A stretch of 64,000 nt of DNA from assembly GCF_013522705.1 (NCBI RefSeq), contig NZ_JAAMRE010000028.1, positions 30,451 through 94,450 on the forward strand, in the 5' to 3' direction. Origin of the DNA: Pseudomonas lurida (GTDB taxonomy: Bacteria; Pseudomonadota; Gammaproteobacteria; Pseudomonadales; Pseudomonadaceae). How positions within the stretch are numbered: the stretch's first letter is position 1; each line of letters starts with the position of its first letter. The translations under genes were made by a program, and so were the position numbers. Positions 53,340 to 61,351 of this stretch are shown piece after piece. The notes beneath the pieces were generated by a model. It did no database searches and was not told where the DNA came from. It worked only from the letters and a program-made list of their open reading frames with translations.

Positions 53340-55151
53340 ATGTCCAATTGCTTCTCAACGTTCGCAGAACAAATGCGCCTGTCCGAAGTGGAGCGGCTCA
53401 CCGCCCATATCGAGAGTGGATCGGATGAGGTACTCAACAGCATCGTCGCGCTGGTGTCGGCACACTTTGGCGTGCCGATTGCGATGGTGAGCATCGTCGA
53501 CCATGAGTTTCAGACGTATAAAGCCAAGCTCGGGATCGAGGCCGACGGCGCTCCGCTGGCGGATTCGTTCTGCGTCCACTGCATGCACGGCGAAGGGATA
53601 CTGGAAATCCTGAACGCCGTGGACGATGCTCGATTCACCGACAACTCGCTGGTCACCGGCGCACCGTTCATTCGCTACTACGCCGGCGCCCCACTGGTCA
53701 CCAAAGGACACGCGGCATTGGGTGCGCTGTGCGTCATCGATCGAAAGGAACGGGCGCCGATGAGCGAGCAGGACAGAGTGTTCCTGCACAACGCCGGCGC
53801 CATTGTTGTTGCACGGCTGGAATCGATTCATCACAAGTTTTTTTTCGATGCCCTGACCGGACTGCCCAATCGCCAATGCTTCGAACTGGACGTCGTCAAG
53901 GGCGAAGCGTGCCTGGCCGACCGCCTGGCGATATTGATTGAACCGCTCACGGCCTCCGTGATGGACAGGCTGGTCAAGGCCCTGGGCCTGGATTGTTTCG
54001 TTGAATTCATGCTTGGCGTTAAAAACCTGCTCGCCAGCGTGCTGCCGGAAGGCGCCCGCTTGTATCGAGCCAGTACGCTGAGCTTCGCCATTCTGTTGGA
54101 GGACACTCCCCACCTGAAGGTGGATGAGCTGATCGAACGCATCAACGAAGCCCTTGCTCAGCCGGTGCATTTCAAAAATGTGCCGATCTTTGCCGATGTC
54201 GGCATCGGCGTGCTCAAAATCGGGCCCAACGCGCAGGCCTCTGTCGATAATTTGAGATTGATGGCCAGCGCGACCGATACGGCGCGGCGGTCCGAGCACC
54301 GCTGGCTGTATTACGACCCCGCCGTCGACGCTCATTCACAACGCAGCGCGCTGTTGCTCCACTCGATCGAATCGGCTTTGCTCGCCCATGACCAATTGCG
54401 GCTGGAATACCAGCCACGCATAAACCTCACCAATGGCCAGTGCGAATCGGTGGAGGCGCTGTTGCGTTGGACGCACCCCACTCTGGGTGAAATCGGGCCT
54501 GCGGAGTTTATCGGGCTGGCTGAAACCACCGCCGTCATCCGCCGTATCACGAGCTGGGTGGTGAGAAACGTCTGCAAGCAGATCGACGCCTGGCGAACCC
54601 GAGGTCTACGCCTGACGGTATCGCTGAATGTCTCATCAATTGATCTTACCGATGGCCAGCTCATCGATGAATTGACGCAATCACTGGCTCACTTCAACCT
54701 GGCGCCGCAATGCATTGAACTGGAGTTTACTGAAAGCGTGCTGATCCCGGACTTCGATGCGGTACAGCAACAGCTCAAGCGCCTGCGTCTGCTCGGTGTG
54801 GAAATCGCCATTGATGACTTTGGCAGTGGCTACAGCAACTGGCGGTATCTGCGGGACATCCCCGCAAAAAGCGTCAAGCTCGACCGATCGCTGCTGGCAG
54901 ACCTGCGCCCCGACACCAGCAATTGGCATATCGTGCAAGGCATTATTCGCCTTGCACGAAACCTGAACCTTACCGTGGTCGCCGAAGGCGTCGAAACACT
55001 CGCCAACTACAGGCTATTGCGCGACTGGCAATGCCACCAAGGGCAAGGCTATTTCTTCTCAAGGCCACTGTCGCCCGACGCGCTCTGTGAGTGGGTAGCC
55101 AACGGCCAGACCTTTGACGGCAACAGACCCAAGGGGGCTGACGCGACGTGA
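53340..55151 (+). CDS. GAF - degenerate GGDEF - EAL cyclic-di-GMP phosphodiesterase
   Basis: A 603-residue cytoplasmic protein. A GAF domain lies at about residues 20-160 (FGVPIAMVSIVDHEFQTYKAKLG). A GGDEF-like domain follows (FFDALTGLPNRQCFE), but its active-site motif is lost (the region reads RASTLSFAILLED), so it should not make c-di-GMP. A full EAL domain spans about 335-590 with VEALLRW (about 370), LNVS, ELEFTES, DDFGSGYSN, SVKLDRSL and VAEGVET, all metal and catalytic residues present. It likely hydrolyses c-di-GMP under control of the GAF signal. Confidence 0.88.
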   Translation: MSNCFSTFAEQMRLSEVERLTAHIESGSDEVLNSIVALVSAHFGVPIAMVSIVDHEFQTYKAKLGIEADGAPLADSFCVHCMHGEGILEILNAVDDARFTDNSLVTGAPFIRYYAGAPLVTKGHAALGALCVIDRKERAPMSEQDRVFLHNAGAIVVARLESIHHKFFFDALTGLPNRQCFELDVVKGEACLADRLAILIEPLTASVMDRLVKALGLDCFVEFMLGVKNLLASVLPEGARLYRASTLSFAILLEDTPHLKVDELIERINEALAQPVHFKNVPIFADVGIGVLKIGPNAQASVDNLRLMASATDTARRSEHRWLYYDPAVDAHSQRSALLLHSIESALLAHDQLRLEYQPRINLTNGQCESVEALLRWTHPTLGEIGPAEFIGLAETTAVIRRITSWVVRNVCKQIDAWRTRGLRLTVSLNVSSIDLTDGQLIDELTQSLAHFNLAPQCIELEFTESVLIPDFDAVQQQLKRLRLLGVEIAIDDFGSGYSNWRYLRDIPAKSVKLDRSLLADLRPDTSNWHIVQGIIRLARNLNLTVVAEGVETLANYRLLRDWQCHQGQGYFFSRPLSPDALCEWVANGQTFDGNRPKGADAT

Positions 55152-55380
55152 GCGCCGGTGTCCACCGAAACTTGCTCGGCGCAAAGGTCGAGCGCGGCAG
55201 GAACCAAGCCAGGACAACCGGTTCCAACATGCAGGTTCGTCCCACAGCGAATTGCCATTGAGCGCAGGAAATAATCGGCGCGCCTTGCCAATAATTCCTG
55301 TAAGCCGCTGACACTGTGTATCCTCAATTGCACTTGCGTCATAAATTCACGCCCCGCAATCGGTTTGTTGTCTGTTATCC

Positions 55381-56511
55381 ATGCGTAAACTTCTAGCCTT
55401 CACCGCCACCCTGGCCCTGGTTGCCGCCGTCGCCGCTTATCTGGTCTGGACCCAGGAGCGCCCCGTTGCGCATTACCTGTCGGACCTGCGCATTACACTG
55501 GCCGTCAACGAAGGCGTGCCAGCCGATCGTGGCAATCTGCTGGGCATCCAGCCCGAGCTGTTTCCCGCCGACTATCAGAGCCTGGAACGCCTGCATCTGA
55601 AACTCGCGGCCTACCTGCAAAACGCCCGCGATCAGGGCCTGATCAACGACAAGACCATCGTGGTACTGCCCGAACATATCGGCACCTGGCTGATGCTTAC
55701 CGGCGAAAAGAACGAGGTGTATCAGGCGATGCATCTCAAGGATGCGATGAACTGGCTGTCGGTCAGCAACCCGTTACAGTTCGCGCGCGCCTGGATCAGC
55801 GCCAGCGGCAGCGACCGCCTGGACGACGCCTACCTGCGCATGAAGGCGGCGGGCATGGCGCGCGATTACCAGGTGCTGTTCGGCGGCCTGGCCAAAGAGT
55901 TCGGCGTGACCGTGGTGGCCGGCTCCATCGCCCTGCCCGACCCGACCGTCAGCCAACGCCAACTGCAGATCGGCCACGGTGCCTTATACAACGCCAGCGT
56001 GGTATTCGCCGCCGACGGCATGCCTATCGGCGAGCCCCAGCGCCAGCTCTACCCAATCTACGACGAGCGCGAATTTATCCAGCCCGGCGACGAGAACACG
56101 GTCAACGTGGTGGACACCCCGGCCGGTCGCCTGGGGGTGCTGGTGGGCAGCGACAGTTGGTACCCGGACAACTACCGCAAACTCAACGACCGCGGCGCGC
56201 AGTTGATTGCCGTGCCGGCGCTGGTGACCGGACGCGACACCTGGGATCGGCCATGGCGCGGTTTCAAAAGCGTTTCGACGCCACCGGAAGTCAGCCTCAA
56301 GCCCGAGGAACTGAGCGAAGGCGAGGCCTGGCGGCGGCTCACGTTGATCAGCCAGCAGCCCGTCAGCCAGGCCACCGCCGGCATGAGCGTGTTCCTGCGC
56401 GGGCAGTTCTGGGACCTGGGCACCGCCGGGCACAGCTTCCTGAGCAGCAACGGGCAGATCAGCGCCGATGGCGACGCCCGGGGTGCTCGCATGCTCAATA
56501 TCTGGCTGTAA
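55381..56511 (+). CDS. Secreted or anchored nitrilase-superfamily protein, catalytic residues altered
   Basis: A 376-residue protein with an N-terminal signal or anchor helix (LLAFTATLALVAAVAAYLVW). The fold matches carbon-nitrogen hydrolases: IVVLPEHIGTW carries the first catalytic Glu, and GRLGVLVGSDSWYPDNYRKL is the nucleophile loop. Where the family has Cys (as in CxDxxxP), this reads Gly (VGSDSWYP), and the usual catalytic Lys position reads Gln (PQRQLYP). It may be inactive, a binding protein, or use a different chemistry. The AraC-family gene starts four bases after its stop. The alignment was by eye. Confidence 0.6.
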   Translation: MRKLLAFTATLALVAAVAAYLVWTQERPVAHYLSDLRITLAVNEGVPADRGNLLGIQPELFPADYQSLERLHLKLAAYLQNARDQGLINDKTIVVLPEHIGTWLMLTGEKNEVYQAMHLKDAMNWLSVSNPLQFARAWISASGSDRLDDAYLRMKAAGMARDYQVLFGGLAKEFGVTVVAGSIALPDPTVSQRQLQIGHGALYNASVVFAADGMPIGEPQRQLYPIYDEREFIQPGDENTVNVVDTPAGRLGVLVGSDSWYPDNYRKLNDRGAQLIAVPALVTGRDTWDRPWRGFKSVSTPPEVSLKPEELSEGEAWRRLTLISQQPVSQATAGMSVFLRGQFWDLGTAGHSFLSSNGQISADGDARGARMLNIWL

Positions 56512-56515
56512 CGCA

Positions 56516-57550
56516 ATGAAGCCCGTGCGCCTGGGGGATCTGTCGGTAGGCTTTGTGCACACGTTGGCCGATGCCGTCCACAGCCACGGCCTGGACCCGC
56601 AGCCCCTGCTCCTGCAATACGGTCTTGAACCGGCACGGCTGGCCGAAGCCGGTGCGCGGTTGTCGATCCCTCGCTATATGCGCCTGGGTCACGCGGCCAT
56701 CCAACTGACCGGCGACCCGGCGCTGGGCCTGCGCATGGGACAGCTCAGCCGCCTGAGCCAGGCCGGGCTGGCGGGTGTCACCGCCGCCCAGGCGCCCAAC
56801 GTTCGCGAAGCCGCGCGCACGCTGACGCGCTTCGAGCCGCTGTACGGTTCCAACTACCGAGGGCAATCGAGCTTTCATGAGGACGCCGAAGGCGCCTGGC
56901 TGCGCTTTTACTCCATCAGTCCCTACAACGCCTACAACCGCTTCGTGGTGGACTCGATTATCGCCGGCTGGCTGCACCAACTCTCCAGCCTGGCCGAGCG
57001 ACCGGTGCAGGCGCAGCGGATCGAAATTGAATTCGAGGCTCCGGACTACAGCGAACACTACAGCCTATTGGGTGACAGCCCCGTGCACTTCGGCGCGGAT
57101 ATCAACCAGTTGCGCCTGAGCCAACCCACCCTGGCCCTGCGCAACCCACAACATTGTCCAAGCACCTGGCACCTGTTGCTGCAACTGTGTGAACGGGAAT
57201 TGGAGCAGTTGACGCGCACCCGCAGCCTGCGCGAGCGCATCACCCGGTTGCTTGGGCCGATGCTCAATGGCGGCCGGGAACCCGACCTGGAGGAAGTGGC
57301 GGCACGCTTGAAGCTGCCGACCTGGACCCTGCGGCGCAAACTGGCCGATGAAGGCACTCAATTTCGCGCAATTCTCAATGACACCCGTCGCGACCTGGCC
57401 ATGACCTACATCCGCGATACGGAACTGGCCTTCGGCGAGATCGCCTATTTGCTCGGGTTTGCCTCTGCCCAGGCATTTCAACGGGCATTCAGGCGATGGA
57501 ACAACCAGACCCCAGGGGAATTTCGCCGCAGTCAGCGGCATTCCGCCTGA
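56516..57550 (+). CDS. AraC-family transcriptional regulator
   Basis: A 344-residue regulator. The N-terminal ligand or oligomerisation domain (HTLADAVHSHGLDPQPLLLQYGL; MRLGHAAIQLTGDPALGLRMGQL) is of the OruR/ArgR-like arabinose-binding type, and the C-terminal AraC HTH pair reads PDLEEVAARLKLPTWTLRRKL and DTELAFGEIAYLLGFASAQAFQRAFRRW. ATG 56516 is chosen, directly after the nitrilase-like gene, with which it is probably cotranscribed. It may control that gene. Confidence 0.87.
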   Translation: MKPVRLGDLSVGFVHTLADAVHSHGLDPQPLLLQYGLEPARLAEAGARLSIPRYMRLGHAAIQLTGDPALGLRMGQLSRLSQAGLAGVTAAQAPNVREAARTLTRFEPLYGSNYRGQSSFHEDAEGAWLRFYSISPYNAYNRFVVDSIIAGWLHQLSSLAERPVQAQRIEIEFEAPDYSEHYSLLGDSPVHFGADINQLRLSQPTLALRNPQHCPSTWHLLLQLCERELEQLTRTRSLRERITRLLGPMLNGGREPDLEEVAARLKLPTWTLRRKLADEGTQFRAILNDTRRDLAMTYIRDTELAFGEIAYLLGFASAQAFQRAFRRWNNQTPGEFRRSQRHSA

Positions 57551-57558
57551 GGCCGGTA

Positions 57559-57645
57559 TTACAGCTCGGTGGCATCGTCGACCGGATCCAACGGATCCAG
57601 CTCAAAGGCCTGATACTCCAGCAGTTCTTCCTGGTAATCGTCCAT
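57559..57645 (-). CDS. Tiny acidic protein of 28 residues
   Basis: The ATG at 57645 follows a good ribosome-binding site (AGGGAG, eight bases upstream) and encodes 28 residues ending DPLDPVDDATEL; the middle reads EELLEYQAFELD. About a third of the residues are Asp or Glu. A longer in-frame extension upstream exists but lacks a good site. It ends eight bases from the convergent AraC gene. I believe similar small ORFs are conserved in pseudomonads, but I do not recognise a function. Confidence 0.55.
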   Translation of the reverse strand: MDDYQEELLEYQAFELDPLDPVDDATEL

Positions 57646-57865
57646 GGTGTACTCCCTGTTTTCTGATCGTGAAAGCCGGTGCAATACGGCTTTAATGAAT
57701 GACCCGCACCACCAGCCTAAAGTGCCGTGATGACGAAAAAAAGTCTGCGCCATGACGTTCCTGCACTTGAGGATTAAACGTAGCAGCGGCGCGGGGATTT
57801 AGCACACGTAGGCTGTCGAGGAAGAAACCGTTACGGGGACAGGATCGACCCCGCAACGATCTGTT

Positions 57866-58666
57866 TTACTGCGCCGGCGTCGGCAGGGCTGGAATTGCCT
57901 CGGTCGGCGCGGGGAGCTCAGGATTGGTCGGTGCAGGTGCAGGCGTTGGCGCCGCTTGTGGCTCAACCTGCGGGGCAAACGGAGCAGGCTCGGCAGGTGG
58001 GGCAAGCGGTTGCGATGCAGCAGGCGCCGCCGGTTCTTGCTTGGGCGCCTCGACGTTCTCTGCAGCAGGTTCGGCTTTAGGCTCCGGCACACCCAGGTCC
58101 GCCTTCGGCTTCTCAGGGATATGCTCGGCCTTCTTCACTTCCTGCGGCAGGAACACGTCCACCAGGGCGAAGTAACGATCATAGAACTTAGGCGCAGACA
58201 CCGTCTCGCTGGCGACCTTGACCATCGAGTCATCGGTGGAGCCGATCGGCATCGACACCGACCCCAATACGCCCACGCCGAGGCTCGCCGAGTTATTGAC
58301 CTTCTTCAGCGCATAGCGATCCTGCAAGGCATTGGCAAACATCGTCGAGTGCTTTTTACCTTTGCCGTCATCGGCACACACGACGTTGAAACTGATCTGC
58401 AGATGGGTTTCGCCGGTCTGCTGGAAGCTCTTGTTACCCACCACCAGTTTCGGATCGCTGCTGGTGATGATGTAGCCCTGGCTCAGCAAGGCACGACGAG
58501 CGGCTTCGCACGCCGCTACGTCGCTGACCGGGTAGTCCCTTGAAAACGTACCGGAGTCGTCGAAGTTCTCATGTTCATAGATAGCGGTCTTGGGTGACGA
58601 GCAGCCCGCGGCGCCCGCCAACACCAACGCCAACCCGAGGCTGCGCAAGTGAAATGATGTCGACAT
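57866..58666 (-). CDS. DUF2242 lipoprotein with proline/alanine-rich tail
   Basis: A 266-residue predicted lipoprotein. The signal peptide ends in the lipobox LAGAAGC (Cys about 22). Residues of about 30-185 match the DUF2242 pattern (FDDSGTFSRDYPVSDVAACEAARRALLSQG; HLQISFNVVCADDGKG; DRYFALVDVFLP). The last 75 residues are low-complexity, rich in P, A and E, and probably span the cell wall or are disordered. Function unknown. The 220 bases downstream (57646-57865) hold only a weak hairpin. Confidence 0.83.
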   Translation of the reverse strand: MSTSFHLRSLGLALVLAGAAGCSSPKTAIYEHENFDDSGTFSRDYPVSDVAACEAARRALLSQGYIITSSDPKLVVGNKSFQQTGETHLQISFNVVCADDGKGKKHSTMFANALQDRYALKKVNNSASLGVGVLGSVSMPIGSTDDSMVKVASETVSAPKFYDRYFALVDVFLPQEVKKAEHIPEKPKADLGVPEPKAEPAAENVEAPKQEPAAPAASQPLAPPAEPAPFAPQVEPQAAPTPAPAPTNPELPAPTEAIPALPTPAQ

Positions 58667-58782
58667 TGAAAATCCTGAGGAAAACGGTCTGGGCGGTATT
58701 GTGCAACAGAACGGGGGACTGGCGCGCGTATTCCTGTCGGTAAAACGTCACAGGTTGACTATTGGCTCTGAACGAACCCCAA

Positions 58783-58813
58783 TAAAAAACCCCCGGCCTT
58801 TACAGGCCGGGGG
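58783..58813 (-). terminator. Rho-independent terminator of ppiD
   Basis: On the minus strand CCCCCGGCCT / AGGCCGGGGG pair over 10 bases, followed by TTTTTTATT. It begins about 20 bases after the ppiD stop. Confidence 0.92.
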
Positions 58814-58832
58814 CTGAGTGTTCAAACCGACA

Positions 58833-60707
58833 TCAATATTTTTTGATGTCAGCCTTTGTTTCCAACTGCTTGCGGTAAGCGGCAAAGTCCTGCTGGCCGA
58901 CACGGGAAGCGAGGAAGCGGCGGTACTGTGCCTTTTCTTCGTCCGTTGGCGCGGCGGCTTCGTTGACACCGTTCAAACGCACGATCACCAGGCTGCCATC
59001 AGCCAGGGTCACTGTAGTGAACGTTGGCTTGTCCTTGGCCGCAGGCTTCGGCATGCGGAACAGGGCTTGCAGCACGGCCGGATCGATCGCTTCCTGGCTA
59101 CGGGTAGCCGCTTCGGTGACCTTCCACGCCTGACCATCAATCGGCTGGTTCAGCGGGGTCTTGCCCTCACGCAGGCTGGCGATCAGCTCGTCAGCATGGG
59201 TCTTGGCGGCCGCGCTGGCGCGCTCCTTGGTCATCTGCGCGCGAATTGCCGAGGCAACACTTTCCAGCGGCAATTGCGCTGGTTTGCGGTGCTCCTTGGC
59301 ACGCAGCACGATGACGGTGTCCGGATCCAGCTCAATAGCGGTGCTGTTGGCACCTTCGTCCAGCACTTCCGGGCTGAACGCAGCGGTCACCACGGCACGG
59401 TTGGCGGCGACACCTTCGCCACCGTCGCGGCCGAAAGGCGCGGAGGTGTGCACGGTCAGCTTCAGATCGGATGCCGGCTGGGCCAGATCGGACGCTTCGA
59501 ATGCCGCATCCTCCAATTGCTTGGTGGCTTCGACAAAGCGCTGTTCGACCTGCTGGGCCTTGAGCTCGCGGGTCAGCTTGTCTTTCAGGCTGGCGAACGT
59601 CGGGACTTCAGGTGCTTCGACGCCGAGCAGTTTGATCAGGTGCCAACCAAAGGTGGTGCGCACCGGCGCCGAGACCTGGTCTTTATTCAACGCGTACAGC
59701 GCGGCTTCAAAGTCCGGATCGTAGACGCCGGGGCCGGCAAATCCGAGGTCGCCGCCATTGTTGGCCGAACCCGGATCCTGAGAGAACTCCTTGGCCAGGG
59801 CTTCGAACTTCTCCCCCTTGGCCAGGCGCGCCTGGACTTCTTCGATCTTGGCTTTCGCCTGAGCGTCGGTCACCTTGTCGTTGACTTCAATCAGAATGTG
59901 CGCGGCACGACGCTGTTCAGCGAGGTTGGCGGTTTCTTTCTGATAGGCCGCCTGCAGTTCATCATCCTTGACGCTGACCTGGTCGAAGAACGACGACTTC
60001 TTCAACTCGAGGTAATCGATGACCACCTGGTCCGGCGTCATGAACTCTTTAGCGTGCTGGTCATAGTAGGCCTTGACCTCATCGTCGGTGAGCTTCACCG
60101 CCGCAGGGTCAGCCTTGATATTGACCGTGGCGAAATCGCGAGTCTGTTTTTCCAGGCGGGCAAAAGCCAGCACCTCGGCATCGGTCACAAAGCCACTGCC
60201 GGCGATACCTGCACGCACCTGGCCGATCAGCATTTCCTGAGTCAGCATCTGACGGAATTGCAGACGGCTGTAGCCCAGTTGGCGGATCACCTGATCGAAA
60301 CGTTCCGCGCTGAACTTGCCGTCCACCTGGAATTCCGGCGTTTGCAGGATCACCTGGTCCAGCGCAGCTTCAGAGAAGCCAAACTTGGCGTCGGCGGCGC
60401 CTTGCAGCAGCAGCTTGCGGTCGATCAGGCCCTTGAGGGCCGCTTCGCGCAGCAGTTTTTCGTCCAAGAGCGAAGCATCGAAATCCTTGCCCAACTGTTG
60501 CATCAGCTGGCGCCGTTGCATGTCGACGGCCTGGCTCAGTTCGGTCTGGGTGATTGCTTCACCGTTGACCTTGGCCACGTCCTGCTTGGTGTTGGTCGAA
60601 GCCTGGAAAATGGCTTCGATACCGGTGAACGCCATCAATGCGACGATGATCCCGATAATGGTCTTGGCAATCCAGCCTTGTGAATTGTCCCTGATATTTT
60701 GCAGCAT
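58833..60707 (-). CDS. ppiD: Periplasmic folding chaperone/isomerase PpiD
   Basis: A 624-residue inner-membrane-anchored periplasmic chaperone with a parvulin-like domain, working near the Sec exit. One transmembrane helix lies at about residues 12-33 (GWIAKTIIGIIVALMAFTG), then a SurA-N-like chaperone region, a PPIC domain (RRAAHILIEVNDKVTDAQAKAKIEEVQARL, GGDLGFAGPGVYDPDF) and a C-terminal domain. Length equals the family. It follows hupB and a tRNA-like element in the usual lon-hupB-ppiD order. Confidence 0.95.
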   Translation of the reverse strand: MLQNIRDNSQGWIAKTIIGIIVALMAFTGIEAIFQASTNTKQDVAKVNGEAITQTELSQAVDMQRRQLMQQLGKDFDASLLDEKLLREAALKGLIDRKLLLQGAADAKFGFSEAALDQVILQTPEFQVDGKFSAERFDQVIRQLGYSRLQFRQMLTQEMLIGQVRAGIAGSGFVTDAEVLAFARLEKQTRDFATVNIKADPAAVKLTDDEVKAYYDQHAKEFMTPDQVVIDYLELKKSSFFDQVSVKDDELQAAYQKETANLAEQRRAAHILIEVNDKVTDAQAKAKIEEVQARLAKGEKFEALAKEFSQDPGSANNGGDLGFAGPGVYDPDFEAALYALNKDQVSAPVRTTFGWHLIKLLGVEAPEVPTFASLKDKLTRELKAQQVEQRFVEATKQLEDAAFEASDLAQPASDLKLTVHTSAPFGRDGGEGVAANRAVVTAAFSPEVLDEGANSTAIELDPDTVIVLRAKEHRKPAQLPLESVASAIRAQMTKERASAAAKTHADELIASLREGKTPLNQPIDGQAWKVTEAATRSQEAIDPAVLQALFRMPKPAAKDKPTFTTVTLADGSLVIVRLNGVNEAAAPTDEEKAQYRRFLASRVGQQDFAAYRKQLETKADIKKY

Positions 60708-60771
60708 GCGTCCCCCAGAAACGGTTGAACTTCAAAAATTGGCAACCGTGGAGCGTGGGTAGAGTCCGGAT

Positions 60772-60801
60772 AGAAGAAAGGCGCATCCGAGGATGCGCCT
60801 T
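60772..60801 (-). terminator. Rho-independent terminator after the tRNA-like element
   Basis: On the minus strand AAGGCGCATCC-TCG-GATGCGCCTT, an 11- or 10-base-pair stem followed by TTCTTCT. It lies nine bases past the tRNA-like 3' end and upstream of ppiD, so it would end transcripts from hupB through the tRNA-like element. Confidence 0.85.
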
Positions 60802-60809
60802 CTCGTAAC

Positions 60810-60884
60810 TGGCGGAGCGGACGGGGGTCTGAACCCACACCCCCGGCTTGGCGACCCGATGGATAGTGGGTCGATTGCCGCTCC
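60810..60884 (-). ncRNA. tRNA-like element (tRNA-Gly-GCC-like, no D-stem)
   Basis: On the minus strand, 75 bases with a perfect 7-bp acceptor stem (GGAGCGG / CCGCTCC), discriminator G and encoded CCA. The T-arm has stem GTGGG/CCCGT and an 8-base loop TTCAGACC, that is TTCGACC with one inserted A. The anticodon-like loop TCGCCAA carries GCC in a stem TCGGG/GCCGG with one G-G mismatch. The D-arm has the right length but no stem and no GG pair. It is 52 bases after hupB and followed by a terminator. It is either a tRNA relic or a tRNA-mimic RNA; a coincidence is unlikely given the acceptor-CCA match. Confidence 0.55.
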
Positions 60885-60936
60885 GCTGCCAGGCCAGACC
60901 TGCGTCGGACCCGGGTAGGTAAGGCTTGATCGAAGC

Positions 60937-61209
60937 TTAGTTAACGGCTTCTTTCAGGGCTTTACCGGCTTTGAAACCTGGTTTCTTGGCAGCAGCGATT
61001 TGCAGTGCTTTGCCAGTCTGTGGGTTGCGGCCAGTGCGAGCTGGGCGGTCAGTCACAGAGAACGTACCGAAGCCTACCAGTACCACGGAGTCGCCGGCCT
61101 TCAGAGCGCCAGTGACGGATTCGATTACTGCATCCAGCGCACGGCCAGCAGCAGCTTTCGGGATATCAGCGGATGCAGCGATAGCATCAATCAGTTCCGA
61201 CTTGTTCAC
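60937..61209 (-). CDS. hupB: DNA-binding protein HU-beta
   Basis: A 90-residue nucleoid protein. It starts with GTG (VNKSELIDAIAAS) after GGGGA. The DNA-binding arm region reads GFGTFSVTDRPARTGRNPQTGKALQI, the bacterial HU signature, with PGFKAGKALKEAVN at the C-terminus. The frame continues upstream to 61293 without a real start. It lies between lon and ppiD, the conserved order, and has its own sigma70 promoter. Confidence 0.96.
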   Translation of the reverse strand: MNKSELIDAIAASADIPKAAAGRALDAVIESVTGALKAGDSVVLVGFGTFSVTDRPARTGRNPQTGKALQIAAAKKPGFKAGKALKEAVN

Positions 61210-61305
61210 TCTAAGTCCCCTTATATATCTATTGAGTATGATTCTAAGTTTTTTGGTAAAAGCAAAAACCAGTGCTGAATGGCCTACAGACACTTAAGAG
61301 CCGCT

Positions 61306-61334
61306 TTATAACAAGGGCTCTAAAAAGCTGTCAA
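61306..61334 (-). promoter_or_regulatory. Sigma70 promoter of hupB
   Basis: On the minus strand TTGACA (61334-61329) and TTATAA (61311-61306) with 17 bases between them. The -35 is a perfect match and the -10 has four of six bases, in the gap after lon and about 97 bases before the hupB start. Confidence 0.85.
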
Positions 61335-61351
61335 GGAAGCCCCCAGGCTCA

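Noticed and set aside
60810..60884. Functional canonical tRNA
   Set aside because: The D-arm has no stem or GG pair, the T-loop has eight bases, and the anticodon stem has a mismatch; kept as a tRNA-like element instead.
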